From positions 1 through 64,000 of the forward strand of contig CAZHJE010000001.1 in the NCBI GenBank assembly GCA_964532965.1: 64,000 nt of DNA. Direction: 5' to 3'. A program made the position numbers and the translations under genes. The notes beneath the pieces were generated by a model that was not told the DNA's origin, made no database searches, and saw only the letters and a list, made by a program, of their open reading frames with translations. This document shows, piece by piece, positions 27,411 to 36,730 of this stretch (position 1 is the stretch's first letter; the number at the start of each line of letters is the position of its first letter). The stretch is from CAZHJE01 sp964532965. GTDB taxonomy: Bacteria > Patescibacteriota > WWE3 > UBA101185 > UBA10185.

Positions 27411-28690
27411 TTGATTACTTCCTTAATAACCTGTAAATATTTATCAAGCATAGTATTTAGTGTAAAATTTTTCATAGCATGATCAATTGCACTTTTACTC
27501 ATTTTTGTAATTAAAGCTTTATCAGTTACAAACATACTTATTTTATCAGATAAATCACTAATACTATTTGGTGGTATTATATACCCTGTAATACTTTCTA
27601 TAACAGCATCTTTATTTCCGCCGCTATCAGTAGCTATAATTGGTAATCCAGAAAACATTGCTTCAACAAGTACCATAGGAAAGCCTTCAACACGTATTGA
27701 TGGTAAAACAAACACATCACATTTATCTAACATCTTTGTAACCTCTTCAGGTTTAACATTCCCATAAAATATTATATTTTTATCAAGTGAGGTGTTTTGA
27801 ACATATTCTTTTGCATTTTCCAAATCTTCGCCACCACCAACAATATGAAGTTTAATAGTTGGGTTATTTAACTGTATTAGCGCGTCAAGCAAAACAAAAA
27901 TACCTTTAGATCTAATAACTTTTCCAACATAAATTAGATTTAAGTCATTCTCGCTTACTGGTCTCTTGGTACCATGATTAAATCTCTTTGGATCTACGCC
28001 ATTAAAAATAACTTCAATATGGTCTTCGGGTGAGTATGTTTCGTTAATAATCGCCTGTTTTACATAGGTAGAAACTGCAATGACTTTATTTGAGTGTAAT
28101 ATAAATTCTCTTTGTCGAGTGAAAAAGTTTTTAATAACAAATGCTGTATCTCTAAGTAAACTTAATATAAAACCAAATGATAAAAACTGTTTTACCGACG
28201 TTATGCTTTTTAGTCTAGTGCGGTATTCACTAAGAATTGTCCCGTGAGATATTGATATCACTTTAACCCCAAGCTTTTTTTTATTTCTAATAATACCAAT
28301 ACCACTTGCACTTTGACATAAAACAATATCAAATGGTGTTGTTTGATGAATTTGTGTAAATGCTAAAACAGATTTTTCTATCCAGTCTTCTTTTCCTTTT
28401 TTCGAAAAGATGTTTTTTGTTTTAATACTAGGAAAAACTTTCTCTAATATATATGCAAAGTTATATTCAATAGCTTGAAAAAATATACCTAATCTATAAA
28501 CGGAATTAACAAATACATACTTAACACCATTTTCTTCATATAACTCTTTATCAAAAGTTTCTTTTGGCGAAAAAACAACAACTGTATGTCCTCTGCTAAC
28601 AAGTCCTTCAGAAAGTAGCTTAGTTTGTGTCTCAAGCCCGCCATACCCTTGATGAAAGGTTGTACGCTTAACAAATATTGCAATATGCAT
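27407..28690 (-). CDS. GT4 family glycosyltransferase
   Basis: 427 residues. GYGGLETQTKLLSEGLVSRGH is the typical GT4 acceptor-side start, VIFNGVDPKRF links the domains, IYVGKVIRSKGI and VEGFPMVLVEAMFSGLP (intact E-x7-E, about 330-340) bind the nucleotide sugar. Forms a pair with the GT4 gene downstream (4-nt overlap). Likely adds a sugar to a lipid-linked intermediate. Confidence 0.85.
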   Translation of the reverse strand: MHIAIFVKRTTFHQGYGGLETQTKLLSEGLVSRGHTVVVFSPKETFDKELYEENGVKYVFVNSVYRLGIFFQAIEYNFAYILEKVFPSIKTKNIFSKKGKEDWIEKSVLAFTQIHQTTPFDIVLCQSASGIGIIRNKKKLGVKVISISHGTILSEYRTRLKSITSVKQFLSFGFILSLLRDTAFVIKNFFTRQREFILHSNKVIAVSTYVKQAIINETYSPEDHIEVIFNGVDPKRFNHGTKRPVSENDLNLIYVGKVIRSKGIFVLLDALIQLNNPTIKLHIVGGGEDLENAKEYVQNTSLDKNIIFYGNVKPEEVTKMLDKCDVFVLPSIRVEGFPMVLVEAMFSGLPIIATDSGGNKDAVIESITGYIIPPNSISDLSDKISMFVTDKALITKMSKSAIDHAMKNFTLNTMLDKYLQVIKEVIK

Positions 28691-28722
28691 GCATATAGTT
28701 TAACAAATATACCTGCAAAGTG

Positions 28723-29502
28723 TTAGGATTTTAACGTATCTAATAATTTTTGCGCTTCGGATTTTCGTGCTTTTAAAATACCTTCGGGATCAGGCGTTTG
28801 GAGCACTGCAGCTAAATATATTTCTGCGAGTATTGGTTTGCCTGTATCGGCAAATACTTTGCCAAGCGCAAGAGATATACCAGAAGACCACACTCTTAGT
28901 TTTATTGCACCTTGATCTTGTGCTTCCATTTCAGCATCATAGCCCTCATAAAGACATCTTTGGGCTTCGAGTAATACGTCTAAAGCCTCGTCAGTTCTTT
29001 TTTGTTCATGCAATATATTTGCTTTTATCGAAAGTGCCCAAGCACGGTGTGCTTTTGACCCGGGGAGATCTTCTAACCCTTTATCAACTGCTTCTAAGGC
29101 ATATTTTAACTGCATAGTCTTTTCTTTTGGAGAATATACCCCTGCGTACTTTAAATGAAGTGATGCTTTATGCACATATTGGGTTGCAAGTGGACCCTTT
29201 GGCAAGTCGTTTTCTTTACCGAGCCTTATCGCCTCTTCTATACATTCACTAGCTTGATTTATATATAGGGTTTTTTTGTCGCCATCCTCACAACTATCAG
29301 CAAGTAGCGTTAATGTTATTTTTTTATGCCCAAGTACATCCATTTGCCCTCTTGGATTAGCATTTTCTATATCCCAAGCAATTATTGCGTTAAATTGTGC
29401 TAATGCTTCTTCTAACTTCCCTTGCTCTCGTAAAACAACTGCTTGATTTTTAGCCGTTTCTCTTTGATCTTTAGATTCAAATTTAATAGCTTTATCTGAC
29501 AT
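28723..29502 (-). CDS. TPR-like helical repeat protein
   Basis: 259 residues, entirely alpha-helical in character, with repeated ALxxFNxxI, ALEAVDKGL, LLEAQRCL and ALGKVFADTG units resembling tetratricopeptide repeats. No signal peptide or catalytic motif. It probably acts as a protein-binding scaffold; its position between GT4 genes suggests, but does not prove, a link to glycan assembly. It has a strong leaderless-type promoter of its own. Confidence 0.6.
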   Translation of the reverse strand: MSDKAIKFESKDQRETAKNQAVVLREQGKLEEALAQFNAIIAWDIENANPRGQMDVLGHKKITLTLLADSCEDGDKKTLYINQASECIEEAIRLGKENDLPKGPLATQYVHKASLHLKYAGVYSPKEKTMQLKYALEAVDKGLEDLPGSKAHRAWALSIKANILHEQKRTDEALDVLLEAQRCLYEGYDAEMEAQDQGAIKLRVWSSGISLALGKVFADTGKPILAEIYLAAVLQTPDPEGILKARKSEAQKLLDTLKS

Positions 29503-29509
29503 ATATTTT

Positions 29510-29518
29510 ATTATAGCA
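29510..29518 (-). promoter_or_regulatory. Extended -10 promoter of the TPR gene (leaderless)
   Basis: TGCTATAAT, an extended consensus -10, is followed by exactly seven bases and the ATG at 29502. It overlaps the stop codon of the upstream GT4 gene. An extended -10 does not need a good -35, and none is seen. Confidence 0.5.
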
Positions 29519-30809
29519 TTAGTTTTTGTAAGTTAGCTACATTTTCATTTGCATTAAATAACTCTTTTGCTTTTGCATAAGCGTTATTGCCAAGTAGCAG
29601 TGCTTTGTTTTTATCGTTTCTTAGACCTATAATAGCATTTGCTATAGCAACGACATCTTTTTGAGGAATTACTATACCTGTTTTATCATTTTGTATAAGT
29701 TCAGAGATACTACCAGCGTCCGTTGTAATAATAGGCAATTTAGCGAATGCGGCTTCTATAACAGTATTAGGTATTCCATCTACATCCCCTGTATCTGTTG
29801 TTATAGCAGGAAGCACAAATATATCTGCCTTTAGATAATATGGTATTACTAGATCATTTGGTAATCCGTTACCATTACCATCGATGTAAAATGTGTTTTC
29901 GAGCCTTAATTCTCTTATTTTATCTAAAAATAATTGGTACAATGGGCCACCACCAACAACATGCACCTCATGCTTTACACCCTGCTCTAAAAGTAATTTT
30001 GATGCCTCAAGCATATAAATGATACCTTTTTTTTCAACAAGTCTTGTACCGCCTAAAAAAATATATATTTTATCATTATTTAATAAGCCAAAATCTCTAT
30101 TCAAACCCTTAAATAATTTTTGTTCATCGATGCCATGATATATAAAGTATATTTTATCTTTATAATGAGCATCAGTCTTACTCACTAAAAACTCATAAAC
30201 ATTCTTGTTACAAACTGTAATAAATTTTGCATGTTTAATTTTTGCTTGTATCAAAGATGCATCAACAAGAACATCTTTTGCATGTGCATTTATACTAAAC
30301 GGTATATCAAGCAGCATTGCAGATACCATAAAAATATTCGATACGTCAGAAAAGAAATGGATGTGAATTTCATCCACAGCATGTTTTTCAATTAGCTTTG
30401 CATATGCGATTCCTTTTAAAAAATGTATTAATCTAGCATTTGTAAAACTGCCAAGTACACTTTTTTTACTCCTTTCATTTGCTGTTAAATAAAATGGATT
30501 AGGGAAGTATGGGAAATAATCTTTACCAAGAAATAATTTATGTATTTTTAATATTTTTAATGGATGTAACAAAACATATAAAAATGAAGCTTTAACACAA
30601 GTTAAAAAATCAAGCCGAGCGTATATTGTTTTTTTTAGTGTCTTCTCTGAGGTAACCCCATTGCCTTTATTTAAAGAAAATATAACTATATCTAATACAT
30701 CCATTTCAATTAACTTAGTTACATCTCTTTCAATAAATGTTTCGGATATTGACGGAAAAGTCGGTATTACTACTAATACTTTCTTTTTCATTGATACTTT
30801 TTTACTCAT
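29511..30809 (-). CDS. GT4 family glycosyltransferase
   Basis: A 432-residue GT-B enzyme: KVLVVIPTFPSISETFIERDV at the start, FFSDVSNIFMVSAML, then IYFIYHGIDEQKLF and IYIFLGGTRLVEKKGI, and DVDGIPNTVIEAAF in the E-x7-E position, with Asp replacing the first Glu. The ATG at 30809 is chosen because it gives an 8-nt ATGAGTAA overlap with the UDP-glucose dehydrogenase stop. Confidence 0.82.
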   Translation of the reverse strand: MSKKVSMKKKVLVVIPTFPSISETFIERDVTKLIEMDVLDIVIFSLNKGNGVTSEKTLKKTIYARLDFLTCVKASFLYVLLHPLKILKIHKLFLGKDYFPYFPNPFYLTANERSKKSVLGSFTNARLIHFLKGIAYAKLIEKHAVDEIHIHFFSDVSNIFMVSAMLLDIPFSINAHAKDVLVDASLIQAKIKHAKFITVCNKNVYEFLVSKTDAHYKDKIYFIYHGIDEQKLFKGLNRDFGLLNNDKIYIFLGGTRLVEKKGIIYMLEASKLLLEQGVKHEVHVVGGGPLYQLFLDKIRELRLENTFYIDGNGNGLPNDLVIPYYLKADIFVLPAITTDTGDVDGIPNTVIEAAFAKLPIITTDAGSISELIQNDKTGIVIPQKDVVAIANAIIGLRNDKNKALLLGNNAYAKAKELFNANENVANLQKLML

Positions 30810-32115
30810 GTTTTTTGCCAACAGAATAATACTCAAATCCTAGGCGTTTCATTTCTTTGCTGTCGTATATATTTTTACCGTCAAATATTATCGGTTCGGT
30901 TAAATTTTCTTTAATAACCGCTAAATCAAGGTTTTTAAATACACCCCACTCAGTTAAAACACATAGTGCATCTGCGCCTTTTGCTGCATCATATGCATCT
31001 TTTGCATAATACATATTTGTATCATTTAATTCATTCTTAGCATTTTCCATCGCATGTGAATCATATGTTCTAATCTTTGCACCCATACCACGTAGCTGTT
31101 TGATAACTTTAATACCAACAGATTCTCTAATGTCATCTGTGTTGTCCTTAAAAGCAAGCCCTAAACAAGCAAATGTTTTACCACTAAGATTTTTTCCATA
31201 CCTTCGAGTTATCTTTTTTATAAAGTGATGCTTTTGGAGTTCGTTTGCTTCGATCACCGCACGTAAAATTTTGAAGTCATAGGCATAGTCGAACGCGGTT
31301 TTATATAATGCCGAAACATCCTTAGGAAAACAACTACCACCATAACCAATACCCGCATTCAAGAACTTAGGACCAATTCTTGAATCAAGCCCCATACCTT
31401 TTGCTACTACTCTAACATCTGCGCCAGTTTTTTCGCATAATTGGCCTATTTCATTAATAAAGGATATTTTTGTTGCTAAAAATGAATTTGATGCATATTT
31501 AATCATCTCCGCCGAACGCAAATCACACATAACAAGCGGGGCGTCCACATGCGCGTAAAATTCTTCCATAACTTTCTTTGCACGGTCACTATTTACACCT
31601 ACAATTGTTCTATCTGTATTTTTCATATCTTCAACCGAATACCCTTCGCGTAGAAATTCGGGATTTGAGGCAACATCAAAAGGTACTTCGCCTTTTAAAT
31701 TTTCTTTGATAATTTTAAAGACTTGCTCATTTGTACCAACAGGAACAGTGCTTTTAGTAACAATAACCTTATAATCTGTTAAATATTTTGCTATTTCTTT
31801 TGCTACTGCCCATACAGCAGATAAATCAGCTTTACCATCGTCATCTTGTGGAGTACCTACACATATAAATACTATTTCCGCATCTTTCATCCCATGTGCA
31901 AGATTTGTAGTGAATTTTAATCTACCCTCTTTAATATTATTTAACACAATTTCATCAAGCCCAGGTTCATAAATGGGCATAACACCTTCTTCTATCATTT
32001 TTATTTTCTTTTCATCTATATCTACTCCAACAACATTATTTCCCCAATCAGCAAATATTGCTGCTCCAACTAACCCTACATACCCTGTACCTATTACACA
32101 GATATTTTTTTTCAT
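30802..32115 (-). CDS. ugd: UDP-glucose 6-dehydrogenase
   Basis: 437 residues, the usual length. It oxidises UDP-glucose to UDP-glucuronate using two NAD+. Visible are the NAD-binding GTGYVG (residues 9-14), IVTKSTVPVGT, EFLREG, and the catalytic-cysteine motif GYGGSCFPKD with Cys at 262, then the C-terminal UDP-binding domain. It supplies glucuronate, or pentoses derived from it, for the glycan locus, and is coupled by short overlaps to GT genes on both sides. Confidence 0.93.
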   Translation of the reverse strand: MKKNICVIGTGYVGLVGAAIFADWGNNVVGVDIDEKKIKMIEEGVMPIYEPGLDEIVLNNIKEGRLKFTTNLAHGMKDAEIVFICVGTPQDDDGKADLSAVWAVAKEIAKYLTDYKVIVTKSTVPVGTNEQVFKIIKENLKGEVPFDVASNPEFLREGYSVEDMKNTDRTIVGVNSDRAKKVMEEFYAHVDAPLVMCDLRSAEMIKYASNSFLATKISFINEIGQLCEKTGADVRVVAKGMGLDSRIGPKFLNAGIGYGGSCFPKDVSALYKTAFDYAYDFKILRAVIEANELQKHHFIKKITRRYGKNLSGKTFACLGLAFKDNTDDIRESVGIKVIKQLRGMGAKIRTYDSHAMENAKNELNDTNMYYAKDAYDAAKGADALCVLTEWGVFKNLDLAVIKENLTEPIIFDGKNIYDSKEMKRLGFEYYSVGKKHE

Positions 32116-32873
32116 TTATATATTCCTTTCCAGTCGTTTACTCTGACTGTTAAAACATCTTTAAACATTTTGATAGAATCCTTTACAACATTAAGTCGTG
32201 TTGTAGGAACATGCGTCCAAACTACTGGTAGTTCTTTTATTCTGTAATTTCTTTTCTTTGCAAGATATAAAACCTCAACATCAAACGCGCCTAAATAGGC
32301 ATCTTGAATCTCAGATGCATCTTGCCCATAAATGCTTAACATTTTGAATACATTTTTTGCTACATCTTTTTTAAAAAGTTTAAATCCACATTGAGAATCC
32401 TTTATTCCAGGAAGCGCTAAAAGTTGAACTAAAATGTTAAAACCCCTACCAATAAAATGGCGATAAAATGGTTCTTTTATTCTTACTGCCCCTGCACCTT
32501 CTCGTGATGCAATAACAATGTCGTACTCATGTTCGGTAATCCAAAAAGCTAGTTTTTTTAGCTCAGATATCGGAGCTGATAAATCTGCATCGCACATATA
32601 TATCAAATCACCTTGTGCAGCCATGATACCTGTCCATACTGTTGGACCTTTTCCTTTGTGTTTATTTCTAATTATTTTAACTTCTGGGTTTGTTTTTGAA
32701 TATGTTTCTACTAGAGCCGCCGTGTTATCGGAACTACCGTCATCAACAACAATAATTTCAAATGATGTAGCATAACTGCGCATAAAATTCACAATTTGAG
32801 TTAAAGAACTAGTTATTTTATCAGATTCGTTATAAGCAGGTATCACAATTGAATATGCAATGCTTTCGCTCAT
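32112..32873 (-). CDS. ALG5-like polyprenyl-phosphate glucosyltransferase (GT2)
   Basis: A 253-residue GT2 with YSIVIPAYNE, IIVVDDGSSDNT, YMCDADLSAPI and SQCGFKLFKK, the set found in dolichyl-phosphate glucosyltransferases. It would load glucose or a related sugar on the polyprenyl carrier. The ATG at 32873 forms an ATGA overlap with the preceding gene and is preferred over one at 32888. Confidence 0.84.
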   Translation of the reverse strand: MSESIAYSIVIPAYNESDKITSSLTQIVNFMRSYATSFEIIVVDDGSSDNTAALVETYSKTNPEVKIIRNKHKGKGPTVWTGIMAAQGDLIYMCDADLSAPISELKKLAFWITEHEYDIVIASREGAGAVRIKEPFYRHFIGRGFNILVQLLALPGIKDSQCGFKLFKKDVAKNVFKMLSIYGQDASEIQDAYLGAFDVEVLYLAKKRNYRIKELPVVWTHVPTTRLNVVKDSIKMFKDVLTVRVNDWKGIYK

Positions 32874-34009
32874 TTTTTCTTTTTCCAAATAATTTTACTG
32901 TACACTGTAAAATTCCATACTAGCCCGATCATTATACCAATAAGAAAGGCAATATTGCTAACTATAAAAGTGTCCCCAAATGCGGTGACCGCATGGTTGA
33001 TTAAATAGCTTCTAAATACAATAGGTATATATGAACTAAAACTATAACCAAAATAGTTTAAAGCCATTTTTCTTTTTTTTGTATGCTTACGATCACGAAA
33101 AGACCAAAAATTATTTAATAAATATGTTGCTAAAAGTGCAAAAAACCCGGATATTAAACTAGAAGACTTACTTACAGAAAAATAAAATAACGAAACATTA
33201 AATAAACGTAACGCATTAAACAACAAAGTATCTACTAAAAAACCTAAACTTCCTGTCACTAAAAATTTAAAAAAATTTTTATTACTTTTAAGACGTAACA
33301 TGATAACAACTCTCATAGAATCTAGCATGTTGTTGTTCTCCATTTTTGATAATCCCCTGTCTCTTACCCCAAAAGCAATAGGAATTTCTGTGATTTTAGC
33401 CTTAGCCTTATGCATTTTAAAAAGAAGATCGATTTTATATGCAAATCCTTTTGATAAAATATTATCTAAATCTATTGAGTCTACAAACCCCTTAACCCGG
33501 GAGGCCTTAAACCCAGAAGTAAAATCGTTAACATTAAATATACCAAGTACAAATTTTGAAAATATATTACCGCCAATGCTTAAAAACTTGCGATAAAACT
33601 CCCATTCTTGAGGAATAGAACCCCCTCGAGTAAATCTAGACCCAATAACGTAATCATAACCTTCATCAATCTTTTGTATTAACCTTTTAACATCTTTAGG
33701 GTCGTGCTGAAAATCGGCATCCATCTCTACTAATACATCCGCTGCAAGTGTGTTCATCGCATACCTAAAGCCATAAACATAAGCGGCACCAAGTCCGTTT
33801 TTTTGTTTTTCTAAAAGAAGTTTTACAAAAGTATATGTTTTAGATAATTCTGCAACTATATCTTTGGTATTGTCGGGAGAATTACCGTCAACAACTAAAA
33901 CTTCTATTGTGTGATTTGGAATTAATTTAAACTCTTCTGCTAAAACAGGTATTAATTTTTTAATATTCTCCGCCTCATTATAAGTCGGTATTACAATAAC
34001 AATTTTCAT
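32870..34009 (-). CDS. GT2-GtrA fusion (polyprenyl-phosphate mannose/glucose synthase)
   Basis: 379 residues in two parts. Residues about 1-235 are a DPM1-like GT2 (IVIPTYNEAENI, VVDGNSPDNT, VEMDADFQHDP, TSGFKASRV). Residues about 240-375 are a GtrA membrane domain with four helices and the hallmark LLNNFWSFRDR. GtrA domains are proposed to help move polyprenyl-phosphate sugars across the membrane, so synthesis and translocation are joined here. It begins 11 nt after the small membrane protein gene. Confidence 0.9.
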   Translation of the reverse strand: MKIVIVIPTYNEAENIKKLIPVLAEEFKLIPNHTIEVLVVDGNSPDNTKDIVAELSKTYTFVKLLLEKQKNGLGAAYVYGFRYAMNTLAADVLVEMDADFQHDPKDVKRLIQKIDEGYDYVIGSRFTRGGSIPQEWEFYRKFLSIGGNIFSKFVLGIFNVNDFTSGFKASRVKGFVDSIDLDNILSKGFAYKIDLLFKMHKAKAKITEIPIAFGVRDRGLSKMENNNMLDSMRVVIMLRLKSNKNFFKFLVTGSLGFLVDTLLFNALRLFNVSLFYFSVSKSSSLISGFFALLATYLLNNFWSFRDRKHTKKRKMALNYFGYSFSSYIPIVFRSYLINHAVTAFGDTFIVSNIAFLIGIMIGLVWNFTVYSKIIWKKKK

Positions 34010-34020
34010 ATATTCGTTTA

Positions 34021-34278
34021 CTACAATTGAAGGGCAACGGTTGCAATTACAAAAACTAACAATGAAAATAGTAAGTACTCCAAAACAATATGCTTTGTGA
34101 GCCTGCCTTCAATTGCGTGATGCATTATACCCCAGCAAAAGTAAAAAAGCGATGCTAACGCAAGTACAATTTGAATGTAAAAATTATTATATTCAAAAAA
34201 AACTAAAGCGATTACAAAAATAAACAACCCTAATACCAAAGTCAAATATTGAAAGATGTGAGAGTTTTTGTGCATCAT
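34021..34278 (-). CDS. Small membrane protein, unknown
   Basis: 85 residues, with three hydrophobic helices (about 10-28, 32-52, 64-84) and an HHAIEGRLTKH cytoplasmic or loop segment. I do not recognise the family. It overlaps the CAP-domain gene by 4 nt and precedes the GT2-GtrA gene, so it is part of that operon. Confidence 0.55.
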   Translation of the reverse strand: MMHKNSHIFQYLTLVLGLFIFVIALVFFEYNNFYIQIVLALASLFYFCWGIMHHAIEGRLTKHIVLEYLLFSLLVFVIATVALQL

Positions 34279-35204
34279 ATTATTTTTCCTGGACTAATTA
34301 CTAGCCAAACACCAACAAGCACCAATACTAAAAACGTAATATGTGCTATTGTGTGCCCTGTAAACTTCGCTATGCTTTTCTTTCGTGTATACCAAATATC
34401 CAACCCCAATAACAACGAAATGAATAATGTAAATATTAAAATGAGATGCGCTGAAACATCTGGGATGTTTACGTATACATGCGTATCTTCAGGCTGTTGA
34501 TTTTGCTTTACCTCACCTACAGGCTGAAGATTAAATTGTGGTTGTGTTTCGGGAACACTTTCTAATATCGTGGTTGTTCCTTGTACATCGTTTGATTCTA
34601 TACTTCCAACAACTGTGCCAGACCTTGGACGCCCAAACATTTGCACTACAAGTGTCGTTTTATATCCATCAAGCTCTCCATTAACAACAGCAAAACCCAC
34701 ATCGTCATAATTTGCACTTAAAAGATTATCTCTATGCGAAGTAGATTTGTACCACGCCTGAATTACTCCCACTGAGGTATCAAAATTCTTAGCTAGGTTC
34801 TCGCCAGCATATTCGTAATCATATTTCGATGTCAAAATAAAATGCCACGGCTTCACACCATCTGGCGAGACATGCGCCCAATAATTGTTGTTAAACATAT
34901 CTTGCGCTTTAAGTTCTGCTGCATGAGATAAATTAGAATTTAGCCTTAACGGAGACAGCCCGTTTTGTACTCTAATATCGTTGGTCTCATTAAGCAAATC
35001 AACCACTGAAATATTCGACGCGTACCCTAATACTCCAGGAGAAATTTTGTTGATTGACTTTAATGAAATAAAAAAGACCAGCGTAACAAAAATATATGAA
35101 AAAAGTGCGAAATGACTAAGTAGTGTAGCCCTTTGTTGTGTAAAAGGGTGAGGTACAAAATGATGTATGATCGAAAACTTTGTTTCTTTAGTACTTTCAG
35201 ACAT
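34275..35204 (-). CDS. CAP (SCP/PR-1) domain protein, membrane anchored
   Basis: 309 residues. A membrane segment (about 30-50) is followed by a CAP domain (about 75-205) with the typical NDIRVQNGLSPLRLN, NNYWAHVSPDG, YAGENLAKNF, STSHRDNLLSANYDDVGFAVV motifs; the His, Glu, His of the CAP cleft are present. Two further hydrophobic helices lie at the C-terminus. The ATG at 35204 is preferred to 35264, which would run through the divergent kinase promoter. CAP proteins in bacteria are secreted and of uncertain activity. It heads the operon leading into the glycan genes. Confidence 0.82.
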   Translation of the reverse strand: MSESTKETKFSIIHHFVPHPFTQQRATLLSHFALFSYIFVTLVFFISLKSINKISPGVLGYASNISVVDLLNETNDIRVQNGLSPLRLNSNLSHAAELKAQDMFNNNYWAHVSPDGVKPWHFILTSKYDYEYAGENLAKNFDTSVGVIQAWYKSTSHRDNLLSANYDDVGFAVVNGELDGYKTTLVVQMFGRPRSGTVVGSIESNDVQGTTTILESVPETQPQFNLQPVGEVKQNQQPEDTHVYVNIPDVSAHLILIFTLFISLLLGLDIWYTRKKSIAKFTGHTIAHITFLVLVLVGVWLVISPGKII

Positions 35205-35211
35205 TAAGAAA

Positions 35212-35240
35212 ATTATAGTGGTTATTTTATATGGTGTATA
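35212..35240 (-). promoter_or_regulatory. Promoter of the CAP-domain gene (leaderless)
   Basis: TATACA (35235-35240), 17-bp spacer, consensus TATAAT (35212-35217), then seven bases to the ATG at 35204. It would drive the start of the long minus-strand glycan operon. Confidence 0.5.
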
Positions 35241-35242
35241 GT
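35237..35242 (+). promoter_or_regulatory. -10 box of the histidine kinase gene (leaderless)
   Basis: TATAGT, five bases before the ATG at 35248. It overlaps the -35 of the divergent CAP promoter, so the two promoters probably compete. No convincing -35. Confidence 0.35.
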
Positions 35243-35247
35243 GTAAA

Positions 35248-36363
35248 ATGATACTAATGTCCAACAGTAGTTTATCATTATCACGTGCAGAAATGCTACT
35301 TTACAGAGTAAATGAGGCAATCTATGCTACAGATAGCACTGGTAAGATTACTTTGTTTAACCATGCACTTGAGTTACTTCTTGGAATAAGATCTTCAGAT
35401 GCTATTGGAAAGAATATTAGCACTCTTCTTTATCTTCGAGACGAACACAAAAACCCTTTTGATGTTTTATCATTGTGCTCAGACAATTTGGAAAACATAA
35501 GAATACCAGAAATTTTAATTTTAAGAGATTTTCTAGGTGATGTTAGATATTTAAGAATTAAAGTTTCAGTAATAAAAGGAACTAATACAAATGAGTATTT
35601 AGTAACTATGAGCGACGTCACAAAAGAAAAAGAACTAGACAAAGCAAAAGACGAATTCATATCTATTGTCTCGCACGAGCTAAAAACCCCAATGTCGATT
35701 GTTAAGAGTTATTTGTGGATGTTAGAGCAAGAAAAAGGAGGCCCACTCACTCAAAAACAAAAAGAATATCTAAATAAAGCACTACTTGGTACAGAAAGAA
35801 TGATTTTTTTGATTAATGACATTTTGAGTTTATCTAAAATTGAGCAGGGTAGAATAACATTTAACATAACTGATTTTAAATTAAGCCCTTTCATACAAGA
35901 AGTAACAAGTGAGATAAAAGTTAAAATTGAAGAAAACAATTTAACATTTAACTTGGTTTGGGAAGAAGATACAAAAGATGTAAATGTTTATACTGATAAA
36001 GATAAACTTAGAGAAATTCTTTTAAATTTGGTGTCAAATGCAATTAAATATACAAAACAGGGCAATATTACACTTAAAATAAAAAAAGAACAAAATAATT
36101 TCGTTAAAATTCTTATCACTGATACAGGAAAAGGGATTGATCCAAAAGAATTAAAAAAGCTTTTTCACAAATTTCAAAGGCTAGATAATTCGTATCAAAC
36201 TGTAGCAGAAAGTGGCGGCACCGGCCTAGGATTATATATAGTTAAATTGTATATTGGGTTGTTGGGTGGTAGTGTTGGTGCGGAATCAAAAGGAATTAAT
36301 AAAGGAAGTACTTTTTGGGTTACAATCCCTACAAATAAAACGCAACTTAAAAAAGTGAATTAA
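35248..36363 (+). CDS. PAS-domain sensor histidine kinase, soluble, orphan
   Basis: 371 residues with no membrane helix. Residues about 12-125 form a PAS domain; the H-box IVSHELKTPMS has its phospho-His at 143; the ATPase domain shows LNLVSNAIKYT (N box), DTGKGID (G1) and GGTGLGLYIV (G2). No response regulator gene is next to it, so its partner must be elsewhere. An ATG at 35257 is also possible. It is one of the few plus-strand genes. Confidence 0.9.
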   Translation: MILMSNSSLSLSRAEMLLYRVNEAIYATDSTGKITLFNHALELLLGIRSSDAIGKNISTLLYLRDEHKNPFDVLSLCSDNLENIRIPEILILRDFLGDVRYLRIKVSVIKGTNTNEYLVTMSDVTKEKELDKAKDEFISIVSHELKTPMSIVKSYLWMLEQEKGGPLTQKQKEYLNKALLGTERMIFLINDILSLSKIEQGRITFNITDFKLSPFIQEVTSEIKVKIEENNLTFNLVWEEDTKDVNVYTDKDKLREILLNLVSNAIKYTKQGNITLKIKKEQNNFVKILITDTGKGIDPKELKKLFHKFQRLDNSYQTVAESGGTGLGLYIVKLYIGLLGGSVGAESKGINKGSTFWVTIPTNKTQLKKVN

Positions 36364-36364
36364 A

Positions 36365-36388
36365 TTGGCGGGTACTAAGCCCCGCCAA
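36365..36388 (-). terminator. Intrinsic terminator between kinase and HU genes
   Basis: A perfect 8-bp stem, TTGGCGGG with CCCGCCAA, around an 8-nt loop lies between the convergent genes. On the minus strand it is followed by a T-rich stretch ending in TTTTTT, so it fits best as the HU terminator; it may also stop the kinase transcript. Confidence 0.65.
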
Positions 36389-36413
36389 CAACTCATTCAA
36401 ATTAAGATATTCA

Positions 36414-36686
36414 CTATCTTACTGAATCTTTTAATCCTTTACCAGCTTTAAATGCAGGTGTCTTTGTTTCAGGTATTCTAAGTGCAGCACCTGTTTGTGG
36501 ATTTCTTCCCATTCTTGCTGCTCTTGTTCTAACTTCAAATGTACCGAATCCAGTCCATGTAACTTTTTCTCCTTTTGCAAGTGCTTTTGTTACAATTGCT
36601 TGGAGCGCGTCAAGAACTTTACCTGAAGCAACCTTTGTTAATCCAGCTTGATCAGCTAGCATATCTACTAAATCTTGTTTTGTCAT
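36414..36686 (-). CDS. hup: HU-family DNA-binding protein
   Basis: 90 residues, the family length. It binds and bends DNA as a dimer and compacts the nucleoid. MTKQDLVDMLA at the start, GFGTFEVRTRAARMGRNPQTGAAL forming the beta-arm, and TPAFKAGKGLKD at the end are canonical. The ATG at 36686 follows a strong GAAAGGGGG site; a TTG further upstream is rejected. The RNPQTG tip of the arm has the intercalating proline. Confidence 0.93.
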   Translation of the reverse strand: MTKQDLVDMLADQAGLTKVASGKVLDALQAIVTKALAKGEKVTWTGFGTFEVRTRAARMGRNPQTGAALRIPETKTPAFKAGKGLKDSVR

Positions 36687-36730
36687 TTTTAAAACACCCC
36701 CTTTCAAAAAAACTGCCTGACTCCAATTTA

